Assembly (NCBI GenBank): GCA_032622095.1
Contig: CP136069.1
Coordinates: forward strand, 182,887,122-182,951,121
Direction of reading: 5' to 3'
DNA: 64,000 nt
Origin: Siphonodentalium dalli
Lineage: Eukaryota; Mollusca; Scaphopoda; Gadilida; Siphonodentaliidae
This document shows positions 9,741-22,497 of this stretch, piece after piece (within the stretch, counting starts at the first letter, position 1; each line of letters opens with the position of its first letter). Made by a program: the position numbers and the translations under genes. A model generated the notes under the pieces. That model searched no databases and was not told the origin of the DNA. It was given only the letters and a program-made list of their open reading frames with translations.

Positions 9741-11433
9741 GATGTACGCTATAATTTGTTTTGACTGAGGCCCCGCATTGTTGTAGCTACAACTCGATGT
9801 CTTTATTCATGAAGTGACAACTTAGTATTCTGTCTGCATGCCCCGCTATACGCTGCCGTAATATAGAGACATCACGGTGCGAAAATATAGGATACACGTC
9901 AATGCTTCGTCATAATCCTATCTGTTTTTCACAACTTCCTCGCCCGTTTCCACTACAGTTGTCATTTACTCGATTTACAATGTTATATCAGCGACTTTCG
10001 TTGAATCATGCTAATTGCTGATACCGAATCAGATGATCGAACATATCAAATTTGTATTGATACACACCCCTTATCGGGTGATATAATTTGGTGGTATTGA
10101 TATGTAGATTTTATATGGAGTATACTATCACGAAAACGTCACTGGTTGAAGCCTAACATATTTGCACGCATATCCGATTGTCTCCATTGATTTAGCCATT
10201 TTTCCTTCTTCGTTGAAAGGTAGACAGATAATATGATCGCACGTGACACGTAATGGAGCAACCACAAATGTTCAATATTGCAATAATTATAGGATGTTGC
10301 GTACTACATGTACATGTACCTGTGCTATACCACTGGGTGAGATGTCCGTATCATCATATTAAAATACCAGGTTAGAACGTGGGTTGAGAATTTGAGATAT
10401 TACATGTATAATCACCAATAGCCACGTTACTAGTACCTGATGTTGCCAAGGAACCTTGTGAACTATTCAAACCCAGCATTAAATCGCTGAATACTTCTGC
10501 CCCCCCCCCCCCACCTACACGTAACTACCAACCGTGAGTTACAAGTTATTTATAAATTTCAGACAAAAAATATGATAAGGACTGGTTGATCTTGGCGTAG
10601 TCTGCTATATAATTATATGTGCATGGGGCTTTGATGTACACGTATATACCGGTAACAACATTATCCCGATTATGTTTAGTCCAAACATATTTTACTAAAG
10701 TTCAAACATCCGAAAATAACAGCTGAGAACCTGGTGTGAATTGAACTGTGGTGGGGTCTCAAGCTTATCTACCCCTGCACGTCAGATCAAAATGCCATAT
10801 ATAGCATATGTAGCTTGAGGATGGACGTGATCCATCAAACCGCAGTGAATTCAACCAGGCCCACAGGTCCTAGATGTCTGCAATCACGCTACCACAGTAC
10901 AGGTTAAAATGTTTAACGAATTATTTTTTCATGAATGCAGAAATTTTCTCATGAATAAAGTGGTAGGTACATGTACATGTAAATTATGTACATGTATATA
11001 TACCGTATATATATATCGGTTGAATTAGAATTTCCAATGGATGGAAATGGAATGTCACTTTAATATTTGAGTTGGAAGTGTTCTGAAAGTGAAGTGTCAA
11101 TTTCATGAAATCTGGATTGGTTCGTCTGAATGAATCAATATGTGTGAACATACCACACATAAAGTGTCCCTATAATGAAATGATGGAATAAACAACGAAT
11201 TTGCACTTTCCTTTAATGAAGAAAACAATGATGAAATTGGTTTACATGTATGTCTTTGTTAAGCTTGTGACAAATGTGAATTAACTGAATTAAATGAAAT
11301 GCTGAAAGTGCCAATGACACTACCGGTATATACAATTTTGAAATTGAAAAGGGAATAATATCATATGTTACATTCAACAGAGTGATTAGGAATGCGGAAA
11401 GTTGAAATGTCTGAGTTATTCTAGATTTATATC
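9741..11433. other. AT-rich spacer, no gene seen
   Basis: Contains scattered TACATGTACATGT words (about 10309 and 10969), a poly-C run at about 10500-10512 and a TATATATACCGTATATATATA palindromic stretch near 10995-11018. No ORF of interest, array or RNA gene is recognised. Confidence 0.5.
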
Positions 11434-14400
11434 AACATGGAGATATACTGGGATGTTTTGACAATATTTGCAGAATGTATATGCCCAGTGACTGTTTTAG
11501 TCTAATTAGTACAACGAGGACACCTTAATTTGGCAGAAACATGGGATGTTATGACAATATTTGCAGAATTTATATGCCCAGTGACTGTTTTAGTGCAATT
11601 AGAACAATGGTGACCCCTTAATTTGGCAGAAATATGGGATGTTATGACAATATTTGAAGAATTTATATGCCCAGTGACTGTTTTAGTCTAATTAGAACAA
11701 TGAGGACACCTTAATTTGGCAGAAACATGGGATTTTATGACAACATTTGCAGAATTATACATGTATGTCCAGTGACTGTTTTAATCCAATTAGAACAATG
11801 GCGACCCCTTACTTTAGCAGAAACATGTGATGTTATGACAATATTTGCAGAATTTATATGCCCAGTGACTATTTTAATCCAATTAGAACAATGGAGACCC
11901 CTTAATTTGGCAGAAACATGTGATGTTATGACAATATTTGCAGAATTGATATGCCCAGTGACTGTTTTAGTCCAATTATATCAATGGGGACACCTTAATT
12001 TGGCAGAAGCATGGGATGTTATGACAATATTTGAAGAATTTATATGCCCATTGACTGTTTTAATCCAATTAGAACAATGGGAACCCCTTAATTTGGCAGA
12101 AACATGGGATGTTATGACAATATTTGCAGAATTGATATGCCCAGTGACTGTTTTAGTCCAATTATATCAATGGGGACACCTTAATTTGGCAGAAGCATGG
12201 GATGTTATGACAATATTTGCAGAATTGATATGCCCAGTGACTGTTTTATTCCAATTAGATCAATGGGGACCCCTTAATTTGGCAGAAAAATGGAGTGTTA
12301 TGACAATATTTGCAGAATTGATATGCCCATTGACTGTTTTAATCCAATTAGAACAATGGAGACCCCTTAATTTGGCAGAAACATGTGATGTGATGACAAT
12401 ATTTGCAGAATTGATATGCCCAGTGACTGTTTTATTCCAATTAGATCAATGGGGACCCCTTAATTTGGCAGAAACATGGGGTGTTATCAGTGTTATGACA
12501 ATATTTGCAGAATTGATATGCACAGTGACTGTTTTAGTCCAATTAGAACAATGGAGACCCCTTAATTTGGCAGAAACATGGGATGTTATGACAATATTTG
12601 CAGAATTGATATCCCGGTGACTGTTTTAGTCCAATTAGAACAATGGGGACCCCTTTATTTGGCAGAAACATGGGATGCTATGACAATATTTGCAGAATAT
12701 ATATGCCCAGTGACCGTTTTAGTCTAATTAGAACAATGAGGACACCTTAATTTGGCAGAAACATTGGATGTTATGACAATATTTGCAGAAACTATATGCC
12801 CAGCGACTGTTTTAGTCCAATTAGAACAATGGAGAGCCCTTAATTTGGCAGAAACATGTGATGTTATGACGATATTTGCAGAAGTATATGCCCAGTGACT
12901 GTTTTAGTCCAATTAGATCAATGGGGACACCTTAATTTGGCAGAAACTTGGGATGTTATGACAATATTTGCAGAATGTATATGCCCAGTGACTGTTTTAG
13001 TCTAATTAGTACAACGAGGACACCTTAATTTGGCAGAAACATGGGATGTTATGACAATATTTGCAGAATTGATATGCCCAGTGACTGTTTTAGTGCAATT
13101 AGAACTATGGTGACCCCTTAATTTGGCAGAAATATGGGATGTTATGACAATATTTGCAGAATTTATATGCCCAGTGACTGTTTTAATCCAATTAGAACAA
13201 TGGGGACCCCTTAATTTAGCAGAAACATGGGATATTATGACAATATTTGCAAAACTTTATATGCCCAGAGACTGTTTTAATCCAATTAGAGCAATGGAGA
13301 CCCCTTAATTTGGCAGAAACATCTGATGTTATGACAATATTTGCAGAATTTATACATGTACATTGTATGTCCAGTGACTGTTTTAATACAATTAGAACAA
13401 TGGGGACCTCTTACTTTAGCAGAAACATGTGATGTTATAACAATATTTGCAGAATGTATATGCCCAGTGACTGTTTTAGTCTAATTAGAACAATGAGGAC
13501 ACCTTAATTTGGCAGAAACATTGGATGTTATGACAATATTTGCAGAATTTATATGCCCAGTGACTGTTTTAGTCCAATTAGAACAATGGAGAGCCCTTAA
13601 TTTGGCAGAAACATGTGATGTTATGACGATATTTGCAGAATTTATATGCCCAGTGACTGTTTTAGTCCAATTAGATCAATGGGGACACCTTAATTTGGCA
13701 GAAAGATGTGATGTTATGACAATATTTGAAGAATTTATATGCCCAGTGACTGTTTTAGTCCAATTATATCAATGGGGACACCTTAATTTGGCAGAAACAT
13801 GGGATATTATGACAATATTTGCAAAATGTATATGCCCAGTGACTGTTTTAATCCAATTAGAACAATGGGAGCCCCTTATTTTGGCAGAAATATGGGATAT
13901 TATGACAATATTTGCAAAAATTTATATGCCCAGTGACTGTTTTAATTCAATTAGAGCAATGGAGACCCCTTAATTTGGCAGAAACATGTGATGTTATGAC
14001 AATATTTGCAGAATTTATATGCCCAGTGACTGTTTTAGTCCAATTAGAACAATGGGAACCCTTTAATTTGGCAGAAACATGGGATATTATGACGATATTT
14101 GCAGAATGTATATGCCCAGTGACTGTTTTAGTCCAATTAGATCAATGGGGACACCTTAATTTGGCAGAAAGATGAGATGTTATGACAATATTTGAAGAAT
14201 TTATATGCCCATTGACTGTTTTAATTCAATTAGAACAATGGGGACCCCTTAATTTAGCAGAAACATGGGATATTATGACAATATTTGCAAAAATTTATAT
14301 GCCCAGTGACTGTTTTAATCCAATTAGAGCAATGGAGACCCCTTAATTTGGCAGAAACATGTGATGTTATGACAATATTTGCAGAATTTATATGCCCAGT

Positions 14401-17400
14401 GACTGTTTTAGTCCAATTAGAACAATGCGAATCCTTTAATTTGGCAGAAACATGGGATATTATGACGATATTTGCAGAATGTATATGCCCAGTGACTGTT
14501 TTAGTCCAATTAGATCAATGGGGACACCTTAATTTGGCAGAAAGATGAGATGTTATGACAATATTTGAAGAATTTATATGCCCATTGACTGTTTTAATTC
14601 AATTAGAACAATGGGGACCCCTTAATTTAGCAGAAACATGGGATATTATGACAATATTTGCAAAAATTTATATGCCCAGTGACTGTTTTAATCCAATTAG
14701 AGCAATGGAGACCCCTTAATTTGGCAGAAACATGTGATGTTATGACAATATTTGCAGAATTTATATGCCCAGTGACTGTTTTAGTCCAATTAGAACAATG
14801 GGGAGTCCTTAATTTGGCAAAAAACATGTGATGTTATGACAATATTTGAAGAATTTATATGCCCATTGACTGTTTTAATTAAATTAGAACAATGGGGACC
14901 CCTTAATTTAGCAGAAACATGGGATATTATGACAATATTTGCAAAAATTTATATGCCCAGTGACTGTTTTAATCCAATTAGAGCAATGGAGACCCCTTAA
15001 TTTGGCAGAAACATTTGATGTTATGACAATATTTGCAGAATTTATATGCCCAGTGACTGTTTTAGTCCAATTAGAACAATGGGGAGTCCTTAATTTGGCA
15101 AAAACATGGGATGTTATGACAATATTTGCAGAATTGATATGCCCAGTGACTGTTTTAATCCAATTAGAACAATGGCGACCCCTTAATTTGGCAGAAACAT
15201 GTGATGTTATGACAATATTTGCAGAATTTATATGCCCAGTGACTGTTTAAGTCCAATTATATCAATGGGGACACCTTAATTTGGCAGAAGCATGGGATGT
15301 TATGACAATATTTGAAGAATGTATATGCCCATTGAATGTTTTAATCCAATTAGAACAATGGGAACCCCTTAATTTTGCAGAAACATGGGATATTATGACA
15401 ATATTTGCAAAATGTATATGCCCAGGGACTGTTTTAATCCAATTAGAACAATGGGAGCCCCTTAATTTGGCAGAAACATAGGATATTATGACAATATTTG
15501 CAAAAAATTATATGCCCAGTGACCGTTTTAATCCAATTAGAGCAATGGAGACCCCTTAATTTGGCAGAAACATGTGATGTTATGACAATATTTGCAGAAT
15601 TTATATGCAGTGACTGTTTTAGTGCAATTAGAACAATGGGGAGTCCTTAATTTGGCAAAAACATGGGATATTGTGACAATATTTGCAAAAATTTATATGC
15701 CCAGTGACTGTTTTAATCCAATTAGAGCAATGGAGACCCCTTAATTTGGCAGAAACATGTGATGTTATGACAATATTTGCAGAATTTATATGCCCAGTGA
15801 CTGTTTTAGTGCAATTAGAACAATGGGGACACCTTAATTTGGCAGAAACATTGGATGTTATGACAATATTTGCAGAATTTATACGGTATGCCCAGTGACT
15901 GTTTTAGTCCAATTAGAACATTGGAGAGCCCTTAATTTGGCAGAAACGTGATGTTATGACGATATTTGCAGAATGTATATGCCCAGTGACTGTTTTAGTC
16001 CAATTAGATCAATGGGGACACCTTAATTTGGCAGAAAGATGAGATGTTATGACAATATTTGAAGAATTTATATGCCCATTGACCGTTTTAATCCAATTAG
16101 AACAATGGAGACCCCTTAATTTAGCAGAAACATGGGATGCTATGACAATATTTGCAGAATATATATGCCCAGTGACCGTTTTAGTCTAATTAGAACAATG
16201 AGGACACCTTAATTTGGCAGAAACATTGGATGTTATGACAATATTTGCAGAAACTATATGCCCAGCGACTGTTTTAGTCCAATTATAACAATGGAGAGCC
16301 CTTAATTTGGCAGAAACATGTGATGTTATGACGATATTTGCAGAAGTATATGCCCAGTGACTGTTTTAGTCCAATTAGATCAATGGGGACACCTTAATTT
16401 GGCAGAAACTTGGGATGTTATGACAATATTTGCAGAATGTGTATGCCCAGTGACTGTTTTAGTCTAATTAGTACAACGAGGACACCTTAATTTGGCAGAA
16501 ACATGGGATGTTATGACAATATTTGCAGAATTGATATGCCCAGTGACTGTTTTAGTGCAATTAGAACAATGGTGACCCCTTAATTTGGCAGAAATATGGG
16601 ATGTTATGACAATATTTGCAGAATTTATATGCCCAGTGACTGTTTTAATCCAATTAGAACAATGGGGACCCCTTAATTTAGCAGAAACATGGGATATTAT
16701 GACAATATTTGCAAAAATTTATATGCCCAGAGACTGTTTTAATCCAATTAGAGCAATGGAGACCCCTTAATTTGGCAGAAACATCTGATGTTATGACAAT
16801 ATTTGCAGAATTTATACATGTACATTGTATGTCCAGTGACTGTTTTAATACAATTAGAACAATGGGGACCTCTTACTTTAGCAGAAACATGTGATGTTAT
16901 AACAATATTTGCAGAATGTATATGCCCAGTGACTGTTTTAGTCTAATTAGAACAATGAGGACACCTTAATTTGGCAGAAACATTGGATGTTATGACAATA
17001 TTTGCAGAATTTATATGCCCAGTGACTGTTTTAGTCCAATTAGAACAATGGAGAGCCCTTAATTTGGCAGAAACATGTGATGTTATGACGATATTTGCAG
17101 AATTTATATGCCCAGTGACTGTTTTAGTCCAATTAGATCAATGGGGACACCTTAATTTGGCAGAAAGATGTGATGTTATGACAATATTTGAAGAATTTAT
17201 ATGCCCAGTGACTGTTTTAGTCCAATTATATCAATGGGGACACCTTAATTTGGCAGAAGCATGGGATGTTATGACAATATTTGAAGAATTTATATGCCCA
17301 TTGAATGTTTTAATCCAATTAGAACAATGGGAACCCCTTAATTTGGCAAAAACATGGGATATTATGACAATATTTGCAAAATGTATATGCCCAGTGACTG

Positions 17401-19432
17401 TTTTAATCCAATTAGAACAATGGGAGCCCCTTATTTTGGCAGAAACATGGGATATTATGACAATATTTGCAAAAATTTATATGCCCAGTGACTGTTTTAA
17501 TTCAATTAGAGCAATGGAGACCCCTTAATTTGGCAGAAACATGTGATGTTATGACAATATTTGCAGAATTTATATGCCCAGTGACTGTTTTAGTCCAATT
17601 AGAACAATGGGAACCCTTTAATTTGGCAGAAACATGGGATATTATGACGATATTTGCAGAATGTATATGCCCAGTGACTGTTTTAGTCCAATTAGATCAA
17701 TGGGGACACCTTAATTTGGCAGAAAGATGAGATGTTATGACAATATTTGAAGAATCTATATGCCCATTGACTGTTTTAATTCAATTAGAACAATGGGGAC
17801 CCCTTAATTTAGCAGAAACATGGGATATTATGACAATATTTGCAAAAATGTATATGCCCAGTGACTGTTTTAATCCAATTAGAGCAATGGAGACCCCTTA
17901 ATTTGGCAGAAACATGTGATGTTATGACAATATTTGCAGAATTTATATGCCCAGTGACTGTTTTAGTCCAATTAGAACAATGGGGAGTCCTTAATTTGGC
18001 AAAAACGTGTGATGTTATGACAATATTTGAAGAATTTATATGCCCATTGACTGTTTTAATTAAATTAGAACAATGGGGACCCCTTAATTTAGCAGAAACA
18101 TGGGATATTATGACAATATTTGCAAAAATTTATATGCCCAGTGACTGTTTTAATCCAATTAGAGCAATGGAGACCCCTTAATTTGGCAGAAACATTTGAT
18201 GTTATGACAATATTTGCAGAATTTATATGCCCAGTGACTGTTTTAGTCCAATTAGAACAATGGGGAGTGCTTAATTTGGCAAAAACATGGGATGTTATGA
18301 CAATATTTGCAGAATTGATATGCCCAGTGACTGTTTTAATCCAATTAAAACAATGGCGACCCCTTAATTTGGCAGAAACATGTGATGTTATGACAATATT
18401 TGCAGAATTTATATGCCCAGTGACTGTTTAAGTCCAATTATATCAATGGGGACACCTTAATTTGGCAGAAGCATGGGATGTTATGACAATATTTGAAGAA
18501 TGTATATGCCCATTGAATGTTTTAATCCAATTAGAACAATGGGAACCCCTTAATTTTGCAGAAACATGGGATATTATGACAATATTTGCAAAATGTATAT
18601 GCCCAGGGACTGTTTTAATCCAATTAGAACAATGGGAGCCCCTTAATTTGGCAGAAACATAGGATATTATGACAATATTTGCAAAAAATTATATGCCCAG
18701 TGACCGTTTTAGTCCAATTAGAACAATGGAGAGCCCTTAATTTGGCAGAAACGTGATGTTATGACGATATTTGCAGAATGTATATGCCCAGTGACTGTTT
18801 TAGTCCAATTAGATCAATGGGGACACCTTAATTTGGCAGAAAGATGAGATGTTATGACAATATTTGAAGAATTTATATGCCCATTGACCGTTTTAATCCA
18901 ATTAGAACAATGGAGACCCCTTAATTTAGCAGAAACATGGGATATTATGACAATATTTGCAAAAATTTATATGCCCAGTGACTGTTTTAATCCAATGAGA
19001 GCAATGGAAACCCCTTAATTTGGCAGAAATATGTGATGTTATGACAATATTTGAAGAATTTATATGCCCATTGAATGTTTTAATCCAATTAGAACAATGG
19101 GAACCCCTTAATTTGGCAGAAACATGGGATATTATGACGATATTTGCAGAATGTATATGCCCAGTGACTGTTTTAGTCCAATTAGATCAATGGGAACACC
19201 TTAATTTGGCAGAAAGATGAGATGTTATGACAATATTTGAAGAAATTATATGCCCATTGACTGTTTTAATCCAATTAGAACAATGGGGACCCCTTAATTT
19301 GGCAGAAACATGGGGTGTTATGAAAATATTTGCAGAATTTATATGCACAGTGGCTGTCTTAATCCCATTAGAAGAATGGGGACCCCTTAATTTGGCAGAA
19401 ACATGGGATGTTATGACAATATTTGCAGAATT
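11434..19432 (+). repeat. 93-bp satellite, about 86 units
   Basis: The unit is 93 bp (31 codons) and includes ATGACAATATTTGCAGAA, CCAGTGACTGTTTTA and CTTAATTTGGCAGAAACATG. In one + frame it reads MTIFAEFICPVTVL, then a Q-rich link, then LEQWGPLNLAET and WDV. The longest open stretch is 11727-12620 (297 aa, about nine units). Elsewhere the frame is broken by TAA in GTCTAATTAG, TGA in CAATGAGG and many 1-bp indels. These breaks are shared by many units and copied within higher-order repeats, so the array evolves as DNA and not as a protein. There is no signal peptide, no non-repetitive N-terminus and no recognised domain. It starts by decaying leftwards near 11434 and ends abruptly at the third 16-bp minisatellite. 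Confidence 0.93.
12662..18935 (+). repeat. Higher-order duplication inside the 93-bp satellite
   Basis: Block A (12662-16123, 3462 bp) is followed head-to-tail by block B (16124 to about 18935), nearly identical including private variants such as the CATGTACATTGTATG insertion (13354 and 16816). The offset is 3462 bp up to about 13700. It then becomes 3555 (one extra 93-bp unit in B), 3182/3181 (one fewer 373-bp subunit plus a 1-bp change in B) and about 2807 (a further loss of about 375 bp in B). Within A a 373-bp subunit (four 93-bp units plus one base) is itself repeated from about 13912 and 14285. This is a textbook unequal-exchange history. Confidence 0.85.
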
Positions 19433-19440
19433 TCATTTAT

Positions 19441-19560
19441 ATTCAGAAGGTTATTTTTGCAATTCCGAAGGTTCACTATATTCCGAAGGTTCGCTATTCC
19501 GAAGGTTCGCTATTCCGACAGTACGCTATTCCAATGGTTCTCTATTCCGTAGGTACGCTG
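19441..19560 (+). repeat. 16-bp minisatellite, copy 3, joined to the 93-bp array
   Basis: Follows the last 93-bp unit with only a few bases between (GCAGAATTT ends at 19432). Units: decayed TATTCAGAAGGTTATTTTTG and AATTCCGAAGGTTCAC, then clean TATTCCGAAGGTTCGC, then variants such as TATTCCGACAGTACGC and TATTCCGTAGGTACGC. It has the same orientation as copy 1. Confidence 0.88.
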
Positions 19561-21420
19561 TTCTGATAATGATGGAAAAGCCATACCCGGTACAAAACAA
19601 TGGAACCCTCAATTTAATGTCCTCATAGTATTAAACATCCATACCAAATTTCATTGTTATACCTCATATTAAAAGGCTAAGCCTAATTTCCCATAGCTTT
19701 GTGTGACCCACATTATGTGAGTAGAGGGGGGTGCCCAAAAGCAGAAGAGTCCACAAATAGAGGTACATGTACATGTACCATGTCTTACTCACCGGATGGG
19801 GATCCAAGCACAGAGTATCTGAATGTTTACTGTTGCAATATCTGTAAACATACTAGTACCAGTAGTCCAGTACACACAAGTCAACCTGATGTACATGTAC
19901 ATGTATCTGTAGGTGAGTGAGAATATATAGCCATGTACGATCGGGAGTACATGTACTACTACATGTACATACTGAGAATGTATGATTATGTTGTGTGCCA
20001 GTGTGAATATATTTATATACCTGTACCCGTAATGGTGTGAAATCCCATCCCCCACCAAGAAAAATATTTCAAAGTAATATACGGTACATACCGGTATGTA
20101 TCTAGATTCCAAACTCTTCATGTCTATTGTACTTGGTATACCTTATACATGTAACTTATATACTTATCTGCTAAAAGATCTGCCAGTTATTCTTTCTTCA
20201 GAGACAACAGTGCACTGGATTCGTATATACTGGTAATAATATCTGAAATACCAAAGAGAAGGTGCTGTTGTGTACGCATGCTACTGGTACCGTACATGTA
20301 CATGAGGAACCTTATGAATATTCCATCTAAATATTCATTTACTGGTATATCAAGACGATTCAAGAGCCCTGACAAAGTTAAGAGATACCGGTAAGAGACA
20401 TTAAAGCATGACAGGCACATATCAAATTATGGGTGTGTCATTCTGATGAATACTAGTACATGTACCGTAATGTATATACCGGTATACATGAACATGTATG
20501 TTAAACCTTAAGGTACATGTACATTATTGTTAATCAGATGATACATGTATACAGGTACATGTACATTAAATCTGTTGTCGGGACATACTGGTGTGAACAC
20601 ATGTACATGTACCCGGTATGATACTGCTATCAGTATATGAAAGAGAAGTCATTTGTCACATGGACATAGAGAAAGATGGAGAAGATGTCTAACTGGTCCC
20701 TGCATTTAAAGATACATGTACTTTAAATAGCGTTGGCATTGTGCACATGTACCGTACTGTACATGTACCTTTATTTCTGTTGAAAATGTCACAACAGTTA
20801 AAATCACCATAAACAGAAAGAATATTATGTTTAGACATACAATACATGTGCAGTACATGAGTACCGGTATGTAAAGTGTATGCGATAAAGTACAATCAAC
20901 ACAGGAGAAGGCAGGGAAACCCAACTGAATGAACTATGGTTAAAACTTCAACCAAGCTGTTTACAACTTACCAATGTGCTACATGTATGACATCTCCCCC
21001 CCATGTACCGGTACATGTTAAGTTACCATACCTTACCGGTATATCTTCCCATTTTCACCAATGACAGTTTTTCGTAGTCACATGGTCACGTACAATGAGA
21101 GCAATTGGCCATTCAATATTGAGGTAAACAAAATTCAGGTGCAGGAGAGGGGAGGGGTGGATAGACCGGGTAATTTTCAACACCAAAATTCTGAATTATA
21201 ATGCCTCTGGCAAAGAAAAAACATCCTTCATTGTCACCAATGATATTTTTTTCTGAGTCACATACCGGTAGTAATATTGAAAGATAAAATGATACCACTG
21301 GTAACTGGCCACCTTACAGTAAGAAGAGCCAGTCAATGACTGTGCGGTCGCTCACCAGACTGCAAAGACTGATAATACTGGGACTCTGGAGACCATACCG
21401 GTACATGTAACTGTAGTTTT
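19561..21420. other. Short-palindrome-rich DNA (TACATGTA / ACCGGT)
   Basis: No gene is recognised. TACATGTAC, ACATGTACATGT, TACCGGTA and CCGGTACATG recur densely and often overlap, as at 19763-19777, 19890-19904, 20455-20484, 20574 and 21005-21018. All are self-complementary. Density stays high to about 24,650. The spacing is irregular, so this is not a tandem array. The short ORFs are rich in Y, M, H and V because they translate these words. Confidence 0.7.
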
Positions 21421-21426
21421 ATTTAA

Positions 21427-21523
21427 CTGTTAGCCGGTGGAGCCGTGGTGTAGTTGCATTTCGGCAGCTGTGGCAATGCTAACTGCACCGCAGTTAAGTG
21501 GACACTTGTTTTGTCCAGCAGGG
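21427..21523. mobile_element. Right-half copy of the CCCTGCTGGAC MITE family
   Basis: The segment from TTAGCCGGTGGAGCC to GTCCAGCAGGG matches the right half of the elements at 24060 and 24514, including the terminal GTGGACACTTGTTTTGTCC, and is followed by TA. No left terminal repeat is present upstream, so it is a truncated copy. Confidence 0.75.
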
Positions 21524-22030
21524 TACTTTTTTTCTCCCCACATGTTCGTAAACCAGACTTGAAAAATTGAAATATAATTTGTGTAAAGAGACTAGACTGT
21601 TCATTTGATGCAATAGAGATAATTCTATGAGTACATGTACCACAGTGAACAAGCCAGGGATTTTTTGGAGACGCCTGTTTTTGGGCAATGATATTCCGAA
21701 GGCATATCCTGAATGACTGAGTGGAGGAAGGTTTGGGAGTGGGTAACCCGGGGTTACTAACCCCCTGCTGATGGTGGAGGCATGTTCTTCCTCCTGGTAT
21801 TGTACCTTTAAATACCGTATGTCAATATATATAGATAATTTCCATCTTGTTATGATATGACCATATGAATCGGGACCAAATAGAAGAAAAAAAGTTTTAA
21901 AAACCTCTGGATATGACCCTGATGTACCATGTGGCTATACTGGTAGTCACAATGAGTTACGCTATCCCCAAAGTTTCACTATCCCCAAAGTTTCACAAAA
22001 ACAGGGAAATAGTGGATTTATTACTGTCAA
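21524..22030. other. Spacer, no gene seen
   Basis: Contains the adjacent direct repeat CTATCCCCAAAGTTTCAC at about 21962 and 21979. Otherwise unique, with no recognised coding or RNA feature. Confidence 0.4.
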
Positions 22031-22497
22031 CGTCAAGTACCGGTACAAGTCTGCAAATAACGTGTCTGTCATTTGCAGAATGAGGTCCCCAGAGGGTTCA
22101 TTTAGTGATACTATCCCGAATAGCAGGCTAGCATCACCAAATTCACCCTCTGTAGACCTCATTCTGCTTAGGCCTCATCTTCTGGGAAGTATCTATAGTA
22201 TCAAATTAACATTGTTTTTAGTTACGTTTTCCCTTCGGGGAAGTTTCTATATCCCCTAATTTGCAGAAGATAAAATCCATAATCGATGCGCCCAATGGGT
22301 GAACATCACCAACTTCAACTGGGGAACTTCAAACTGATTCTAGATTTGCCGACGGCATAAGCAGAATGAGGTCCCCAGAGGGTGAATTTAGTGATGCTAG
22401 CCCGCTATACGGGATAGCATCACTAAATTCACCCTCTGAGGACCTAATTCTGCAAATGACAGTCAGGCTATTTGCAGGCTTGGTCAAGTACGGTATA
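22031..22497. repeat. Nested fold-back cluster (two hairpins in an outer inverted repeat)
   Basis: Hairpin 1, 22076-22166, and hairpin 2, 22362-22452, both begin CAGAATGAGGTCCCCAGAGG, pass through GATGCTAGC-type words and end in the complementary CCTCATTCTG or CCTAATTCTG. Arms are about 40 bp around short loops; hairpin 2 is close to perfect. Outside them CTGCAAATAACGTGTCTGTC at 22051-22070, plus ATTTGCAGAAT, pairs with ATTCTGCAAATGACAGTCAG and GCTATTTGCAG at 22448-22477, so the two hairpins sit within a larger inverted repeat. This looks like a MITE family inserted or duplicated in opposite orientation. No coding capacity is seen. Confidence 0.8.

Noticed and set aside
11727-12620. A 297-residue repeat protein in the 93-bp array
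   Set aside because: Open only by chance of nine clean units. Neighbouring units carry shared stops and frameshifts, and there is no non-repetitive coding sequence around it.
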